A DNA stretch of 64,000 nt from an uncultured Clostridia bacterium. GTDB taxonomy: Bacteria; Bacillota; Clostridia; Peptostreptococcales; Anaerovoracaceae. A program made the translations under genes and the position numbers. The DNA lies in the NCBI GenBank assembly GCA_934234035.1, contig CAKQHH010000002.1, positions 62,001 through 126,000 of the forward strand, written 5' to 3'. Below the pieces are notes generated by a model, which saw nothing but the letters and a program-made list of their open reading frames with translations, was not told where the DNA came from and did no database searches. Numbering within the stretch: the first letter of the stretch is position 1; each line of letters begins with the position of its first letter. Below are positions 17,594 through 25,509 of this stretch, one piece after another.

Positions 17594-18805
17594 ATGAAAG
17601 GAATGGAACGATTCTTTCGCTACATCGGCATCCTGACGCCAAGTGATGAAAATTCCCAAGATCATCCTTCAAGTGCCTGCGAGTTCAATCTTGCCCATGA
17701 ATTGGTCAAGGAGCTGCAGGCACTTGGCGTATCCGATGCTTTTGTAGATGAAAACTGTTACGTATACGGACACATTCCCCCAACGCCGGGGAAGGAGGAT
17801 GTGCCGGCAATCGGACTGATTGCTCACATGGATACGGTATCGGATTTCTGCGATGCCGCGCCGAACCCTCAGATTATTGAAAACTACGACGGAATGGATG
17901 TCCCGCTGGGAACAAGCGGACGGTTGCTTCGGGTCTCCGACTTTCCTCACCTGTCTCAGCTCAAGGGCCGTACCCTGATTACCACCGACGGCACCACCAT
18001 TCTGGGCTCCGACGATAAATCCGGAATCGCCGAAATCATGACCGCCGTGGAGCAGCTTGCCGGAATGCCCCACGGCCCGGTGTCCGTTGCTTTTACGCCG
18101 GATGAAGAAATCGGCCGCGGTACCGATGATTTTCGGACGGATGTGTTCGGGGCGAAATATGCTTTTACCCTGGACGGTGAGGCGGAAGGTGAAGTGCAGT
18201 ACGAAAGCTTCAACGCCGCCGGAGCGGAAGTCTCCTTCCGGGGCAACAACGTGCATCCCGGATCCGCAAAGAACGTGATGGTAAACGCCGCTTTGGTGGC
18301 CATGGAATTCAACGAGATGCTGAATTCCGCTCAGCGCCCGGAATACACGGAGAATTACCAGGGCTTCGTCCACCTTACCGGCATGACCGGTTCCGTGGCG
18401 GAAGCCCGGCTCCGGTACATCCTTCGGGACCACGACCGGAACATGCTCGCGGCCATGAAGGCCGGGATGGAGCTGGCGGCCCAGCGGCTGAACGAAAAGT
18501 ATGGTGCGGGGACGGTGAAACTTACCATTCAGGATCAGTACCAAAACATGGCGGAAATCCTGGAAGACTATCCGGAGGTCATGGACGTGGCGCGAAAGGC
18601 CTGCCGGAACTGCGGCGTTTCGCCGATTTCCGTTCCCATTCGGGGGGCAACGGACGGGGCCATTCTCAGCTTCCGAGGGCTCCCTTGCCCGAACCTGGGA
18701 ACCGGCGGCTATGCTTTCCACGGACCGTATGAACACCTCACCGTGGAAGGAATGGATAAAATGGTGGAAATCGTGCTGGAAATCCTGCGGATTTTCGCAG
18801 AATAG
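17594..18805 (+). CDS. pepT: Peptidase T (tripeptide aminopeptidase)
   Basis: M20 zinc peptidase that removes the N-terminal residue from tripeptides. The 403-residue protein shows GLIAHMDTVSDF (metal His/Asp), TTDGTTILGSDDKSG (bridging Asp), AFTPDEEIGRG (catalytic Glu pair), FTLDGEAEGE, and NNVHPGSAKN in the lid domain, with PIRGATDGAILSFRG and the final metal histidine in GGYAFHGPYE. All catalytic residues are present. ATG 17594 follows GAAAGGAAG. It is the second gene after the M42 aminopeptidase and is closed by two terminator hairpins. Confidence 0.96.
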   Translation: MKGMERFFRYIGILTPSDENSQDHPSSACEFNLAHELVKELQALGVSDAFVDENCYVYGHIPPTPGKEDVPAIGLIAHMDTVSDFCDAAPNPQIIENYDGMDVPLGTSGRLLRVSDFPHLSQLKGRTLITTDGTTILGSDDKSGIAEIMTAVEQLAGMPHGPVSVAFTPDEEIGRGTDDFRTDVFGAKYAFTLDGEAEGEVQYESFNAAGAEVSFRGNNVHPGSAKNVMVNAALVAMEFNEMLNSAQRPEYTENYQGFVHLTGMTGSVAEARLRYILRDHDRNMLAAMKAGMELAAQRLNEKYGAGTVKLTIQDQYQNMAEILEDYPEVMDVARKACRNCGVSPISVPIRGATDGAILSFRGLPCPNLGTGGYAFHGPYEHLTVEGMDKMVEIVLEILRIFAE

Positions 18806-18806
18806 G

Positions 18807-18846
18807 AAAAGGCGGCCGGGCCGGGCCGGCACCCGGGCCGCCTTTT
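18807..18846. terminator. Terminator after pepT
   Basis: AAAAGGCGGCC (18807-18817) pairs with GGCCGCCTTTT (18836-18846). Confidence 0.8.
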
Positions 18847-18856
18847 CAAAGAAGTA

Positions 18857-18893
18857 AAACCCCTGCAGCGGTTCCGAACCGCTGCAGGGGTTT
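18857..18893. terminator. Second terminator between convergent pepT and ABC-F genes
   Basis: An 18-bp perfect stem (18857-18874 with 18876-18893) opens with AAACCCCTG and closes with CAGGGGTTT, which suits either strand. Confidence 0.8.
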
Positions 18894-18931
18894 CTCTATT
18901 TCTTTATTCCTCTGCTATATCCTTATATCCT

Positions 18932-20521
18932 CTATGCCTGCATTTCCACATACTCGTCATAGGTGCACAGCTTATCCGTGAGGTGGCCTTCCCCATCGAT
19001 TTCCATAATCCGGTTCGCAACCGTGCTGATGAACTCGTGGTCATGGGACGCAAAGATGATATTTCCCTTGAACGCCTTCAAACCATCGTTCACAGCAGTG
19101 ATGGATTCCAGATCCAAATGGTTGGTCGGCTGATCCAGCACCAGGAAGTTGGATCCGAAGAGCATCATCCGGGACAGCATGCACCGCACCTTCTCTCCTC
19201 CGGAGAGTACTTTTACCTGCTTGTACACATCATCCCCGGAGAACAGCATTTTGCCCAGGAAGCTCCGCATAAAGGTCTCGGTGGTCTCGGAGGTGTACTG
19301 ACCCAGCCAGTCGATCATGTTCAGCTCGCAGTCGTTAAAGAACTCCGAGTTGTCCATCGGGAAGTAGGACTTCGTGATGGTAACACCCCATTTAAAGGAA
19401 CCCTCGTCCGGCTCCATCTCACCCATGAGGATTTTGAACAGGGTGGTGTTGGCAATTTCGTTCTCGCCCACGAAAGCGATTTTGTCCTCCCGGCCCACCA
19501 TGAAGGATACGTTGTCCAGTACTTTTACGCCGTCGATGGTCTTGCTGATTCCGTCCACCGTCAGGATGTCTTTGCCCGCTTCTCGGTCCATGGTAAAACC
19601 AACAAACGGATACCGTCTGGAGGATGCCGGCATTTCCTCTACGGACAGCTTGTCCAGCAGCTTCCGGCGGGAAGTGGCCTGCTTGGATTTGGACTTGTTG
19701 GCGGAGAACCGCTGAATAAAGGTCTGCAGTTCTTTGATTTTATCTTCGTTCTTCTTGTTCTGATCCCGAATCATCTTCTGAACCATCTGGCTGGATTCGT
19801 ACCAGAACTCGTAGTTGCCCACGTACATTTTGATTTTGCCGTAGTCCACGTCCACGATGTTGGTGCAGACCGTATTCAGGAAGTGACGGTCGTGGGATAC
19901 CACGATGACCGTACCCTCATAATCCAGCAGGAAGTCCTCCAGCCAGTTGATGGCCTTGATATCCAGGTGGTTGGTCGGCTCGTCCAGGAGGATGATGTCC
20001 GGATTGCCGAACAGCGCCTGCGCCAGGAGAACCTTCACCTTCTCCTTACCGGTGAGCGTGCTCATCTGGGAATAGAGGATGTCGTTGGACAGTCCCAGTC
20101 CCTGAATCAGGCGGCTCACGTTGGACTCCGCTTCCCAGCCGTCCATCTCGGCGAACTCTCCTTCAAGCTCTGCCGCACGGATTCCGTCCTCATCAGAGAA
20201 ATCCGGCTTCATGTACAGGGCATCCTTCTCCTTCATCACATCGTAAAGGTGCTTGTTTCCCATAATTACGGTGTCCAGAACGGTGTATTCATCGTAGGCA
20301 AAGTGGTCCTGCTTCAGCACCGACATTCTGGCCCCCTTCTTGATGGCCACATCTCCGGTGGTCGGTTCCAGATTTCCGGAGAGGACTCTCAGGAAAGTGG
20401 ATTTGCCCGCACCGTTGGCGCCGATGACGCCGTAGCAATTTCCCGGTGTGAATTTCAGATTAACGTCCTTGAACAGCGGCTGTCCGCTGAAATTCACGCT
20501 TACATTTATTACGTCTAACAT
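18932..20521 (-). CDS. ABC-F family ATPase, YbiT-like
   Basis: Soluble tandem-NBD protein expected to act on the ribosome. ATG 20521 follows GAGAAAGGAA; 529 residues. NBD1 has GANGAGKSTFLRVLSG, Walker B IILLDEPTNHLD and SHDRHFL, but its signature reads LTGKEK rather than LSGGE. The linker FIQRFSANKSKSKQATSRRK is typical of YbiT relatives. NBD2 has LSGGEKVRCMLSR but an altered Walker A (GENEIANTT, no lysine) and LVLDQPTNHLD with Gln in place of the catalytic Glu. NBD2 is therefore probably weak or inactive as an ATPase. Its own promoter and leader hairpin lie upstream. Confidence 0.9.
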   Translation of the reverse strand: MLDVINVSVNFSGQPLFKDVNLKFTPGNCYGVIGANGAGKSTFLRVLSGNLEPTTGDVAIKKGARMSVLKQDHFAYDEYTVLDTVIMGNKHLYDVMKEKDALYMKPDFSDEDGIRAAELEGEFAEMDGWEAESNVSRLIQGLGLSNDILYSQMSTLTGKEKVKVLLAQALFGNPDIILLDEPTNHLDIKAINWLEDFLLDYEGTVIVVSHDRHFLNTVCTNIVDVDYGKIKMYVGNYEFWYESSQMVQKMIRDQNKKNEDKIKELQTFIQRFSANKSKSKQATSRRKLLDKLSVEEMPASSRRYPFVGFTMDREAGKDILTVDGISKTIDGVKVLDNVSFMVGREDKIAFVGENEIANTTLFKILMGEMEPDEGSFKWGVTITKSYFPMDNSEFFNDCELNMIDWLGQYTSETTETFMRSFLGKMLFSGDDVYKQVKVLSGGEKVRCMLSRMMLFGSNFLVLDQPTNHLDLESITAVNDGLKAFKGNIIFASHDHEFISTVANRIMEIDGEGHLTDKLCTYDEYVEMQA

Positions 20522-20557
20522 GTGTGTTCCTTTCTCTCGTGAATGCAAACATATTAA

Positions 20558-20588
20558 AAGCGTTGCAAATAGAACATTCACAACGCTT
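20558..20588 (-). terminator. Hairpin in the leader of the YbiT-like gene
   Basis: Minus-strand AAGCGTTG and CAACGCTT form an 8-bp stem with a 15-base loop, followed by TTAATAT. It follows niaR but also lies downstream of the promoter at 20610-20638, so it may act both as niaR terminator and as a leader attenuator. Confidence 0.6.
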
Positions 20589-20609
20589 CAACTTACATAA
20601 TACTGCACA

Positions 20610-20638
20610 ATTTTACCATAAAAGCAGCATTCATGCAA
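20610..20638 (-). promoter_or_regulatory. Promoter of the YbiT-like ABC-F gene
   Basis: Minus-strand TTGCAT (20633-20638), 17-base spacer, TGG-TAAAAT extended -10 (20610-20615). Confidence 0.65.
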
Positions 20639-20676
20639 TCTTCAAATCCGGCTTGCCTGAATTCAAGAAGTCTTCC

Positions 20677-21228
20677 CTACAACGACGACTGGCTCCGGAA
20701 GTTCACCGGCTCATAATCCTGAAGCGGAGCCAGAAAACCGCACTCCTCCAGCTTATTCTGAATCATATCCAGAATTTCCCGGCTTTCCGCCGTAACGGTA
20801 TGATAGTGATACCCGGAGGTCGCCCGCATCAACGGACGGGACTGACCTTCCCGAATTTGTTTTAGGTAGTTCTCGATATCCAGCCGAGAGCGAATATTCA
20901 ATTCCCCCCGCATGGTACCGTACACTTTGTGATACACGAATTCATCCCGAATCCGCCCGCCGCAGTCCACGATGATGGAGAATTCCTTCCGAATCTCCTC
21001 CTCCGTGTGAATCACCTTGAACACCCGGCTGGCTTCCTCCGAGTGCTGAAGCACGTATCCCCGATTGGTGGACAGCACCTCATTTCCCTGAGCTCGAAGG
21101 ATGGAAATATCCTGAACGATGACCTGCCGGCTGACGCCCAGTTCCTGCGCCAACGCCGCTCCGGACAGGGGTTCCGCACTGTTTTTCAATTTTTTAATGA
21201 TGGCTTCTCTTCGTTCCGCCGCTTTCAT
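20677..21228 (-). CDS. niaR: Niacin-responsive NAD biosynthesis repressor NiaR (HTH + 3H domain)
   Basis: Represses quinolinate synthesis genes when nicotinate is available. Residues 1-60 are an HTH_11 winged helix (MKAAERREAIIKKLKNSAE, LAQELGVSRQVIVQDISILR). Residues ~70-175 are the 3H domain, with its histidines in VIHTEEE, VYHKVYG and SGYHYHTV, which bind metal and niacin. The length of 183 suits the family. It is the last gene of nadB-nadC-niaR, giving autoregulation through the candidate boxes at 23613-23657. AGGGGG precedes ATG 21228. Confidence 0.93.
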   Translation of the reverse strand: MKAAERREAIIKKLKNSAEPLSGAALAQELGVSRQVIVQDISILRAQGNEVLSTNRGYVLQHSEEASRVFKVIHTEEEIRKEFSIIVDCGGRIRDEFVYHKVYGTMRGELNIRSRLDIENYLKQIREGQSRPLMRATSGYHYHTVTAESREILDMIQNKLEECGFLAPLQDYEPVNFRSQSSL

Positions 21229-21281
21229 TCCGATTTTTTACCCCCTGTTCTCCAATTTATTCTTCCCACATTTGCCGGGTC

Positions 21282-22136
21282 CTATACTCTTCTCATATTC
21301 TTCAGCGACAGGTCTAGAATCGGAGACGAGTGGGTCAGTGCACCGCTAGATACGTAATCCACCTTCAGGTCCCGAATCATCTCCACCTTCGCCTCATCCA
21401 CGTTGCCGGAAATCTCGATTTCCGCTCTGCCGTCGATGATTCCAATGGCCTCTGCCATCGTATCGTGGTCCATGTTGTCCAGCATGATGATATCCGCGCC
21501 GGCGTCCACCGCCTCCCGGGTCATCTCCAGATTCTCCACTTCCACTTCAATCTTTCGAACGAAAGGCGCATACTCCTTGGCCATTGCAATCGCCTTGGCC
21601 ACGCCACCGGCCGCCTCGATATGGTTGTCCTTCAGCATCACGCCGTCGGAAAGGTTGTACCGATGGTTGCATCCGCCGCCGATTCGCACCGCATACTTCT
21701 CAAAAACCCGGTTGTTCGGTGTGGTCTTCCGCGTATCCAGCAGGCGAATGCCGGTTCCCTCCAGCAGATCCGCAATCTGACGGGTATGGGTCGCCACGCC
21801 GCTCATGCGCTGCAGATAGTTCAGCGCCGTCCGCTCGCCGGACAACAGCACCCGGATATCCCCCCGAATGTCCGCCAGCTTCTGACCCTTCTCCACCTTA
21901 TCGCCATCCTTCACGTAGGTGACAACCTCCGTCTCCGGATCCAGCAAGGTGAACACCCGCTCAAAAACCTGCAGACCGCAGATCACGCCATCCTGCTTGC
22001 AGATCAGCTCCACATTCCCCGGGCACTTGTCCCGCATGATGCAGTTGGTGGACACGTCTTCACTGGTAATATCCTCCCGCAGCGCGCCGAGAATCAGCGG
22101 CTCCACGTTCAGCTCCATTGTCGCTCTATCAAACAT
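21282..22136 (-). CDS. nadC: Nicotinate-nucleotide diphosphorylase (carboxylating), quinolinate phosphoribosyltransferase
   Basis: Turns quinolinate and PRPP into nicotinate mononucleotide, CO2 and diphosphate. The 284-residue protein has the N-terminal LREDITSEDVSTN, LNYLQRMSGVATHTRQ, LLDTRKTTPNNR (quinolinate-binding Arg/Lys), GGGCNHRYNLSDGVMLKDNH and the barrel end IEISGNVDEAKV and VDYVSSGALTHS. ATG 22136 follows GAGAGGAAATAAA. Second gene of the nad operon, 63 bases after nadB. Confidence 0.97.
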   Translation of the reverse strand: MFDRATMELNVEPLILGALREDITSEDVSTNCIMRDKCPGNVELICKQDGVICGLQVFERVFTLLDPETEVVTYVKDGDKVEKGQKLADIRGDIRVLLSGERTALNYLQRMSGVATHTRQIADLLEGTGIRLLDTRKTTPNNRVFEKYAVRIGGGCNHRYNLSDGVMLKDNHIEAAGGVAKAIAMAKEYAPFVRKIEVEVENLEMTREAVDAGADIIMLDNMDHDTMAEAIGIIDGRAEIEISGNVDEAKVEMIRDLKVDYVSSGALTHSSPILDLSLKNMRRV

Positions 22137-22199
22137 TTTATTTCCTCTCTTCCGGTAAAAACAAGTTTCGCTTTCCATACGTTTCCGACGCTGCCGTCA

Positions 22200-23519
22200 T
22201 TATACGTGGCGGTACTCGGAATTCATCGGCGTTCCGCCGTTTGCCTTCTCGATGGCCGCTGCCACCAGGCGGATGTTTTCCTTCTCTATGGTCTCCCGAT
22301 CCTCATACTTTTTCAGATCCGTATTGGCCACCACTTCATCATTTCCCTTGAACTCAGAATAGTGCTCTGTCAGATCCTGCGCCGCTCTCTTGGAGAACAC
22401 CAGGCTCTCCAACAGGGAGTTGCTGGCCAGACGGTTCTTTCCGTGCACGCCGTTGCAGGCGGTTTCGCCCACGGCATACAGTTGGTTCATGGTAGTTCTG
22501 CTCTCATGATTTACCTTGATGCCGCCCATGAAATAGTGCTGTGCCGGAACTACCGGGATGCACTCCTTGAACACGTCATATCCTGCTTCTCTGCAGTGCT
22601 CCACGATGTTCGGGAAGTGGTTTTCCAGCACGTCGTGGGGAATCGGACGAAGGTCTTCCCATACGTGTTCTGTACCGTCCTTCTCCATCTGTTCGTGAAT
22701 TTTCTGGGACAGCAGGTCTCTCGGCAGAAGCTCGTTGGCGAAACGCTCCATGTTCTTTCCGTAGAGCTTTGCGCCTTCTCCCCGAACGGATTCCGAGATC
22801 AGGAAGCTTCTGGTCTTATCATCCTTGGAATAGAATGTGGTCGGGTGAATCTGCACGTAGTTGATGTCCTGCAGTTCAATGCCGTGGCGAATGGCGATGG
22901 CCAGTGCATCGCCGGTGAGATGACGGAAGTTAGTGGAATGGCGATAAATTCCGCCGATTCCGCCGGTAGCCAGTACGGTGCAGTCCGCCTGAATGGTCTC
23001 CAGCGTGCCGTCCTTCTTCCGAACCACTGCGCCGTAGCAGGTGTTGTCCTTTGTAATCAGATCCTCCATGGTGGTGTATTCCATCAGCTTGACGTTCGGA
23101 AGTTTTTTTACCTGTGCCAGAAGCTTGCTGGTAATTTCCTTGCCGGTGATGTCCTCGTGAAAGAGGATTCTTTTATCCGAGTGGGCCCCCTCCCGGGTGA
23201 AATCCAATTCGCCGTTCTCGTCCCGGTGGAAACGAACGCCGTACTCCAGGAGATCCTGAACCACGTCCTGAGAGGAACGGATCATGATGTCCACGGACTC
23301 CCGGTCGTTCTCGTAGTGTCCCGCTTTCATGGTATCTTCAAAATAGCTGTCGTAGTCCTCGTCGTCCTTCAGCATGCAGATTCCGCCCTGTGCCAGGTAG
23401 GAATCGTTGCTTTCCAGATCGGCTTTGGTAATCAGTGTGATTTCCTTGTCTCGAGGGAGCTGCAGTGCACAGTACAGTCCGGAGCAGCCGCTACCGACGA
23501 TTAACACTTCTGTCTTCAT
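22200..23519 (-). CDS. nadB: L-aspartate oxidase
   Basis: FAD enzyme oxidising L-aspartate to iminoaspartate, the substrate of NadA; in anaerobes fumarate serves as electron acceptor. The 439-residue protein has the FAD dinucleotide motif VLIVGSGCSGLYCALQL at the start, SYLAQGGI, the active-site region ATGGIGGIYRHSTN, QIHPTTF and RGEGAKLYG, and the C-terminal FAD site GVHGKNRLASNSLLESLVF. It lacks most of the C-terminal helical domain of the roughly 540-residue E. coli enzyme, like several clostridial forms. GGAAGAAGG precedes ATG 23519. Confidence 0.95.
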   Translation of the reverse strand: MKTEVLIVGSGCSGLYCALQLPRDKEITLITKADLESNDSYLAQGGICMLKDDEDYDSYFEDTMKAGHYENDRESVDIMIRSSQDVVQDLLEYGVRFHRDENGELDFTREGAHSDKRILFHEDITGKEITSKLLAQVKKLPNVKLMEYTTMEDLITKDNTCYGAVVRKKDGTLETIQADCTVLATGGIGGIYRHSTNFRHLTGDALAIAIRHGIELQDINYVQIHPTTFYSKDDKTRSFLISESVRGEGAKLYGKNMERFANELLPRDLLSQKIHEQMEKDGTEHVWEDLRPIPHDVLENHFPNIVEHCREAGYDVFKECIPVVPAQHYFMGGIKVNHESRTTMNQLYAVGETACNGVHGKNRLASNSLLESLVFSKRAAQDLTEHYSEFKGNDEVVANTDLKKYEDRETIEKENIRLVAAAIEKANGGTPMNSEYRHV

Positions 23520-23589
23520 TATTAAACCTTCTTCCTTATATTCCGTTGTTTTCAACCTTCCATTAACAACAAACCTTTATCAGTGATGA

Positions 23590-23623
23590 AGTATAACATA
23601 TATTCTTTCAGGTGACAAGACAG
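23590..23623 (-). promoter_or_regulatory. nadB-nadC-niaR promoter with candidate NiaR box
   Basis: Minus-strand TTGTCA (23613-23618), 17-base spacer, TATACT (23590-23595). The -35 lies inside CTGTCTTGTCA, which is repeated at the nadA promoter with one base changed. Confidence 0.75.
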
Positions 23624-23646
23624 TTGTAAATAAAAAAATTTTACTG

Positions 23647-23680
23647 CTGTCTTGACATGTAAATATACAGTCACTATAAT
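23647..23680 (+). promoter_or_regulatory. nadA promoter with candidate NiaR box
   Basis: TTGACA (23652-23657), 17-base spacer, TATAAT (23675-23680): a consensus promoter. CTGTCTTGACA (23647-23657) overlaps the -35 and mirrors the nadB box, so a repressor bound there would block both directions. Confidence 0.8.
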
Positions 23681-23710
23681 GAATAAGACAATCTGAAAGG
23701 AAATAAGGTT

Positions 23711-24628
23711 ATGAATACAAGAGAATTACAGGATCGAATTATTGAACTGAAGAAGGAGAAGGATGTCTGCATCCTGGCCCACGCCTACCAGAGCCACGAT
23801 ATCTGGGAAGTTGCGGACTACGTAGGCGATTCCTACGGCCTCAGCGTCCAGGCAGCGAAGGCGCCTCAGAAGACCGTTATCATGGCCGGCGTTCGCTTCA
23901 TGGCAGAAACCGTTAAGGTTCTTTCCCCGGAGAAGAAGGTTCTCCTGGCCAACGACCTGGCGGGATGCACCATGGCGCTGCAGATGGATCGGGACAAGGT
24001 TCTGGAGATGCAGAAAGAAAATCCGGGATATGCCACCGTTGCATACATCAACACCACCTCGGAACTGAAGACCGCCGTGGACGTTGTGGTCACCTCTTCC
24101 TCTGCCGTTAAGATTCTGAAGAATATGCCGGAGAAGGACATCCTGTTCATCCCGGACTGCAACCTGGGCGCATGGGTCGCAAAACAGCTCCCGGAGAAGA
24201 ATTTCAAGTTCTTCCAGGGCGGCTGCTCCACCCACATGAACATCACTCCGACCGACGTTCGCATTGCCCGGGAGAAACATCCGGAAGCCAAGGTTCTGGT
24301 TCATCCGGAATGCCGCGCATCGGTTACCGAACAGGCGGATTATGCCGGAAGCACTACCGGAATCATGAACTACGCAAAGGAAAGCGACTGCAAGGAATTC
24401 ATCATCGGCACGGAGAGCAGCATCGTGCAGCACCTCCAATTCGAATGTCCGGATAAGAAGTTCTACCTTCTCTCCGACCGCTGCGTATGTCACAACATGA
24501 AGATCACCACTTTGTACGATGTATACAACGCACTGCTGGGTGAAGGCGGCGAAGAGATTCTGCTTTCCGACGAATTGATTCGGGACGCCAAGAGACCGAT
24601 TGACCGCATGATTGAGCTGGGTAAATAG
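23711..24628 (+). CDS. nadA: Quinolinate synthase
   Basis: Condenses iminoaspartate with dihydroxyacetone phosphate to quinolinate, using a [4Fe-4S] cluster. The 305-residue protein is the compact NadA form. It shows ILAHAYQSHDIWEVADYVGDS, VIMAGVRFMAETVKVLSPEK, LLANDLAGCTMA (cluster cysteine), YINTTSELKT, FQGGCSTH, VHPECRASV (cluster cysteine), IIGTESSIVQH and the late C in SDRCVCHNMK. It is divergent from nadBC-niaR under a shared regulatory region, so quinolinate synthesis responds as a unit. Confidence 0.97.
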   Translation: MNTRELQDRIIELKKEKDVCILAHAYQSHDIWEVADYVGDSYGLSVQAAKAPQKTVIMAGVRFMAETVKVLSPEKKVLLANDLAGCTMALQMDRDKVLEMQKENPGYATVAYINTTSELKTAVDVVVTSSSAVKILKNMPEKDILFIPDCNLGAWVAKQLPEKNFKFFQGGCSTHMNITPTDVRIAREKHPEAKVLVHPECRASVTEQADYAGSTTGIMNYAKESDCKEFIIGTESSIVQHLQFECPDKKFYLLSDRCVCHNMKITTLYDVYNALLGEGGEEILLSDELIRDAKRPIDRMIELGK

Positions 24629-24664
24629 CCCCCTTCGTCACGGGCTCGCCGGAAGACACGAACC

Positions 24665-24697
24665 ATCCCTGTGGACTCGCTCCACAGGGATTTTTTT
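24665..24697 (+). terminator. Terminator after nadA
   Basis: ATCCCTGTGGA (24665-24675) pairs perfectly with TCCACAGGGAT (24681-24691), followed by a run of T. Confidence 0.92.
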
Positions 24698-24795
24698 ATG
24701 CGTTCATAAAAAAATTCGTTCGCCTGTCATCGATTTCCGGTAGCGGTGACCTCCGCGCTATGCTACCATATATGTACAAAGAAAGGAGACGACCC

Positions 24796-25500
24796 ATGGG
24801 ATCCTATGTTGAATTCAAAAATGTAAAGAAGGTGTACCGCATGGGAGAAGTGCTGATTGAAGCCCTCCACGATGCTACATTTGAAATAGAGAAAGGCGAA
24901 GTGTGCGTCATTGTAGGTGCCTCCGGCGCCGGCAAAACCACCCTGCTGAACATCCTGGGCGGCATGGATACCCTGTCCGACGGGCAGGTTCTGTTGGACG
25001 GAAAGGACATTTCCCGGTACAGCCGGCGGGAACTGACGGATTACCGCCGATACGAAATCGGCTTCGTCTTCCAGTTCTACAACCTGATTCCAAACCTCAC
25101 CGCCCTGGAGAACGTATCCCTGGCCACGCAGATTTGCCGGGATCCGTTGGATGCGGAAGAGACTCTGACCAAGGTGGGATTGAAGGACCGCCTGGGGAAT
25201 TTTCCGGCCCAGCTTTCCGGCGGAGAGCAGCAGCGGGTGGCCATCGCCCGGGCGCTGGCCAAGAACCCGAAGCTCCTGCTGTGCGACGAGCCCACCGGTG
25301 CGCTGGATTACAATACGGGAAAAGCCATCCTGAAACTGCTTCAGGATACTAGCCGGCAACAGGGCATGACGGTGGTCATCATCACCCACAACACGGCCCT
25401 CACCGCCATGGCCGATCGGATTATTCACATCAAGAACGGACACATCTCCTCGGTGGAGAAGAACGAGCACATCACCCCGGTGGAAGACATAGAATGGTAG
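24796..25500 (+). CDS. ABC transporter ATP-binding protein, MacB/LolD type
   Basis: ATPase of an export or lipid/peptide-handling system. The 234-residue protein has Walker [13 protein letters not shown] (about 46-55), Q-loop [18 protein letters not shown], signature [16 protein letters not shown], Walker [13 protein letters not shown] and switch THN in [13 protein letters not shown] 24796 follows GAAAGGAG; the earlier in-frame Met lacks one. The FtsX-type permease begins 9 bases after its stop, so the two form one machine. No regulator or two-component system adjoins it. Confidence 0.93.
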   Translation: MGSYVEFKNVKKVYRMGEVLIEALHDATFEIEKGEVCVIVGASGAGKTTLLNILGGMDTLSDGQVLLDGKDISRYSRRELTDYRRYEIGFVFQFYNLIPNLTALENVSLATQICRDPLDAEETLTKVGLKDRLGNFPAQLSGGEQQRVAIARALAKNPKLLLCDEPTGALDYNTGKAILKLLQDTSRQQGMTVVIITHNTALTAMADRIIHIKNGHISSVEKNEHITPVEDIEW

Positions 25501-25509
25501 GACGGAAAA

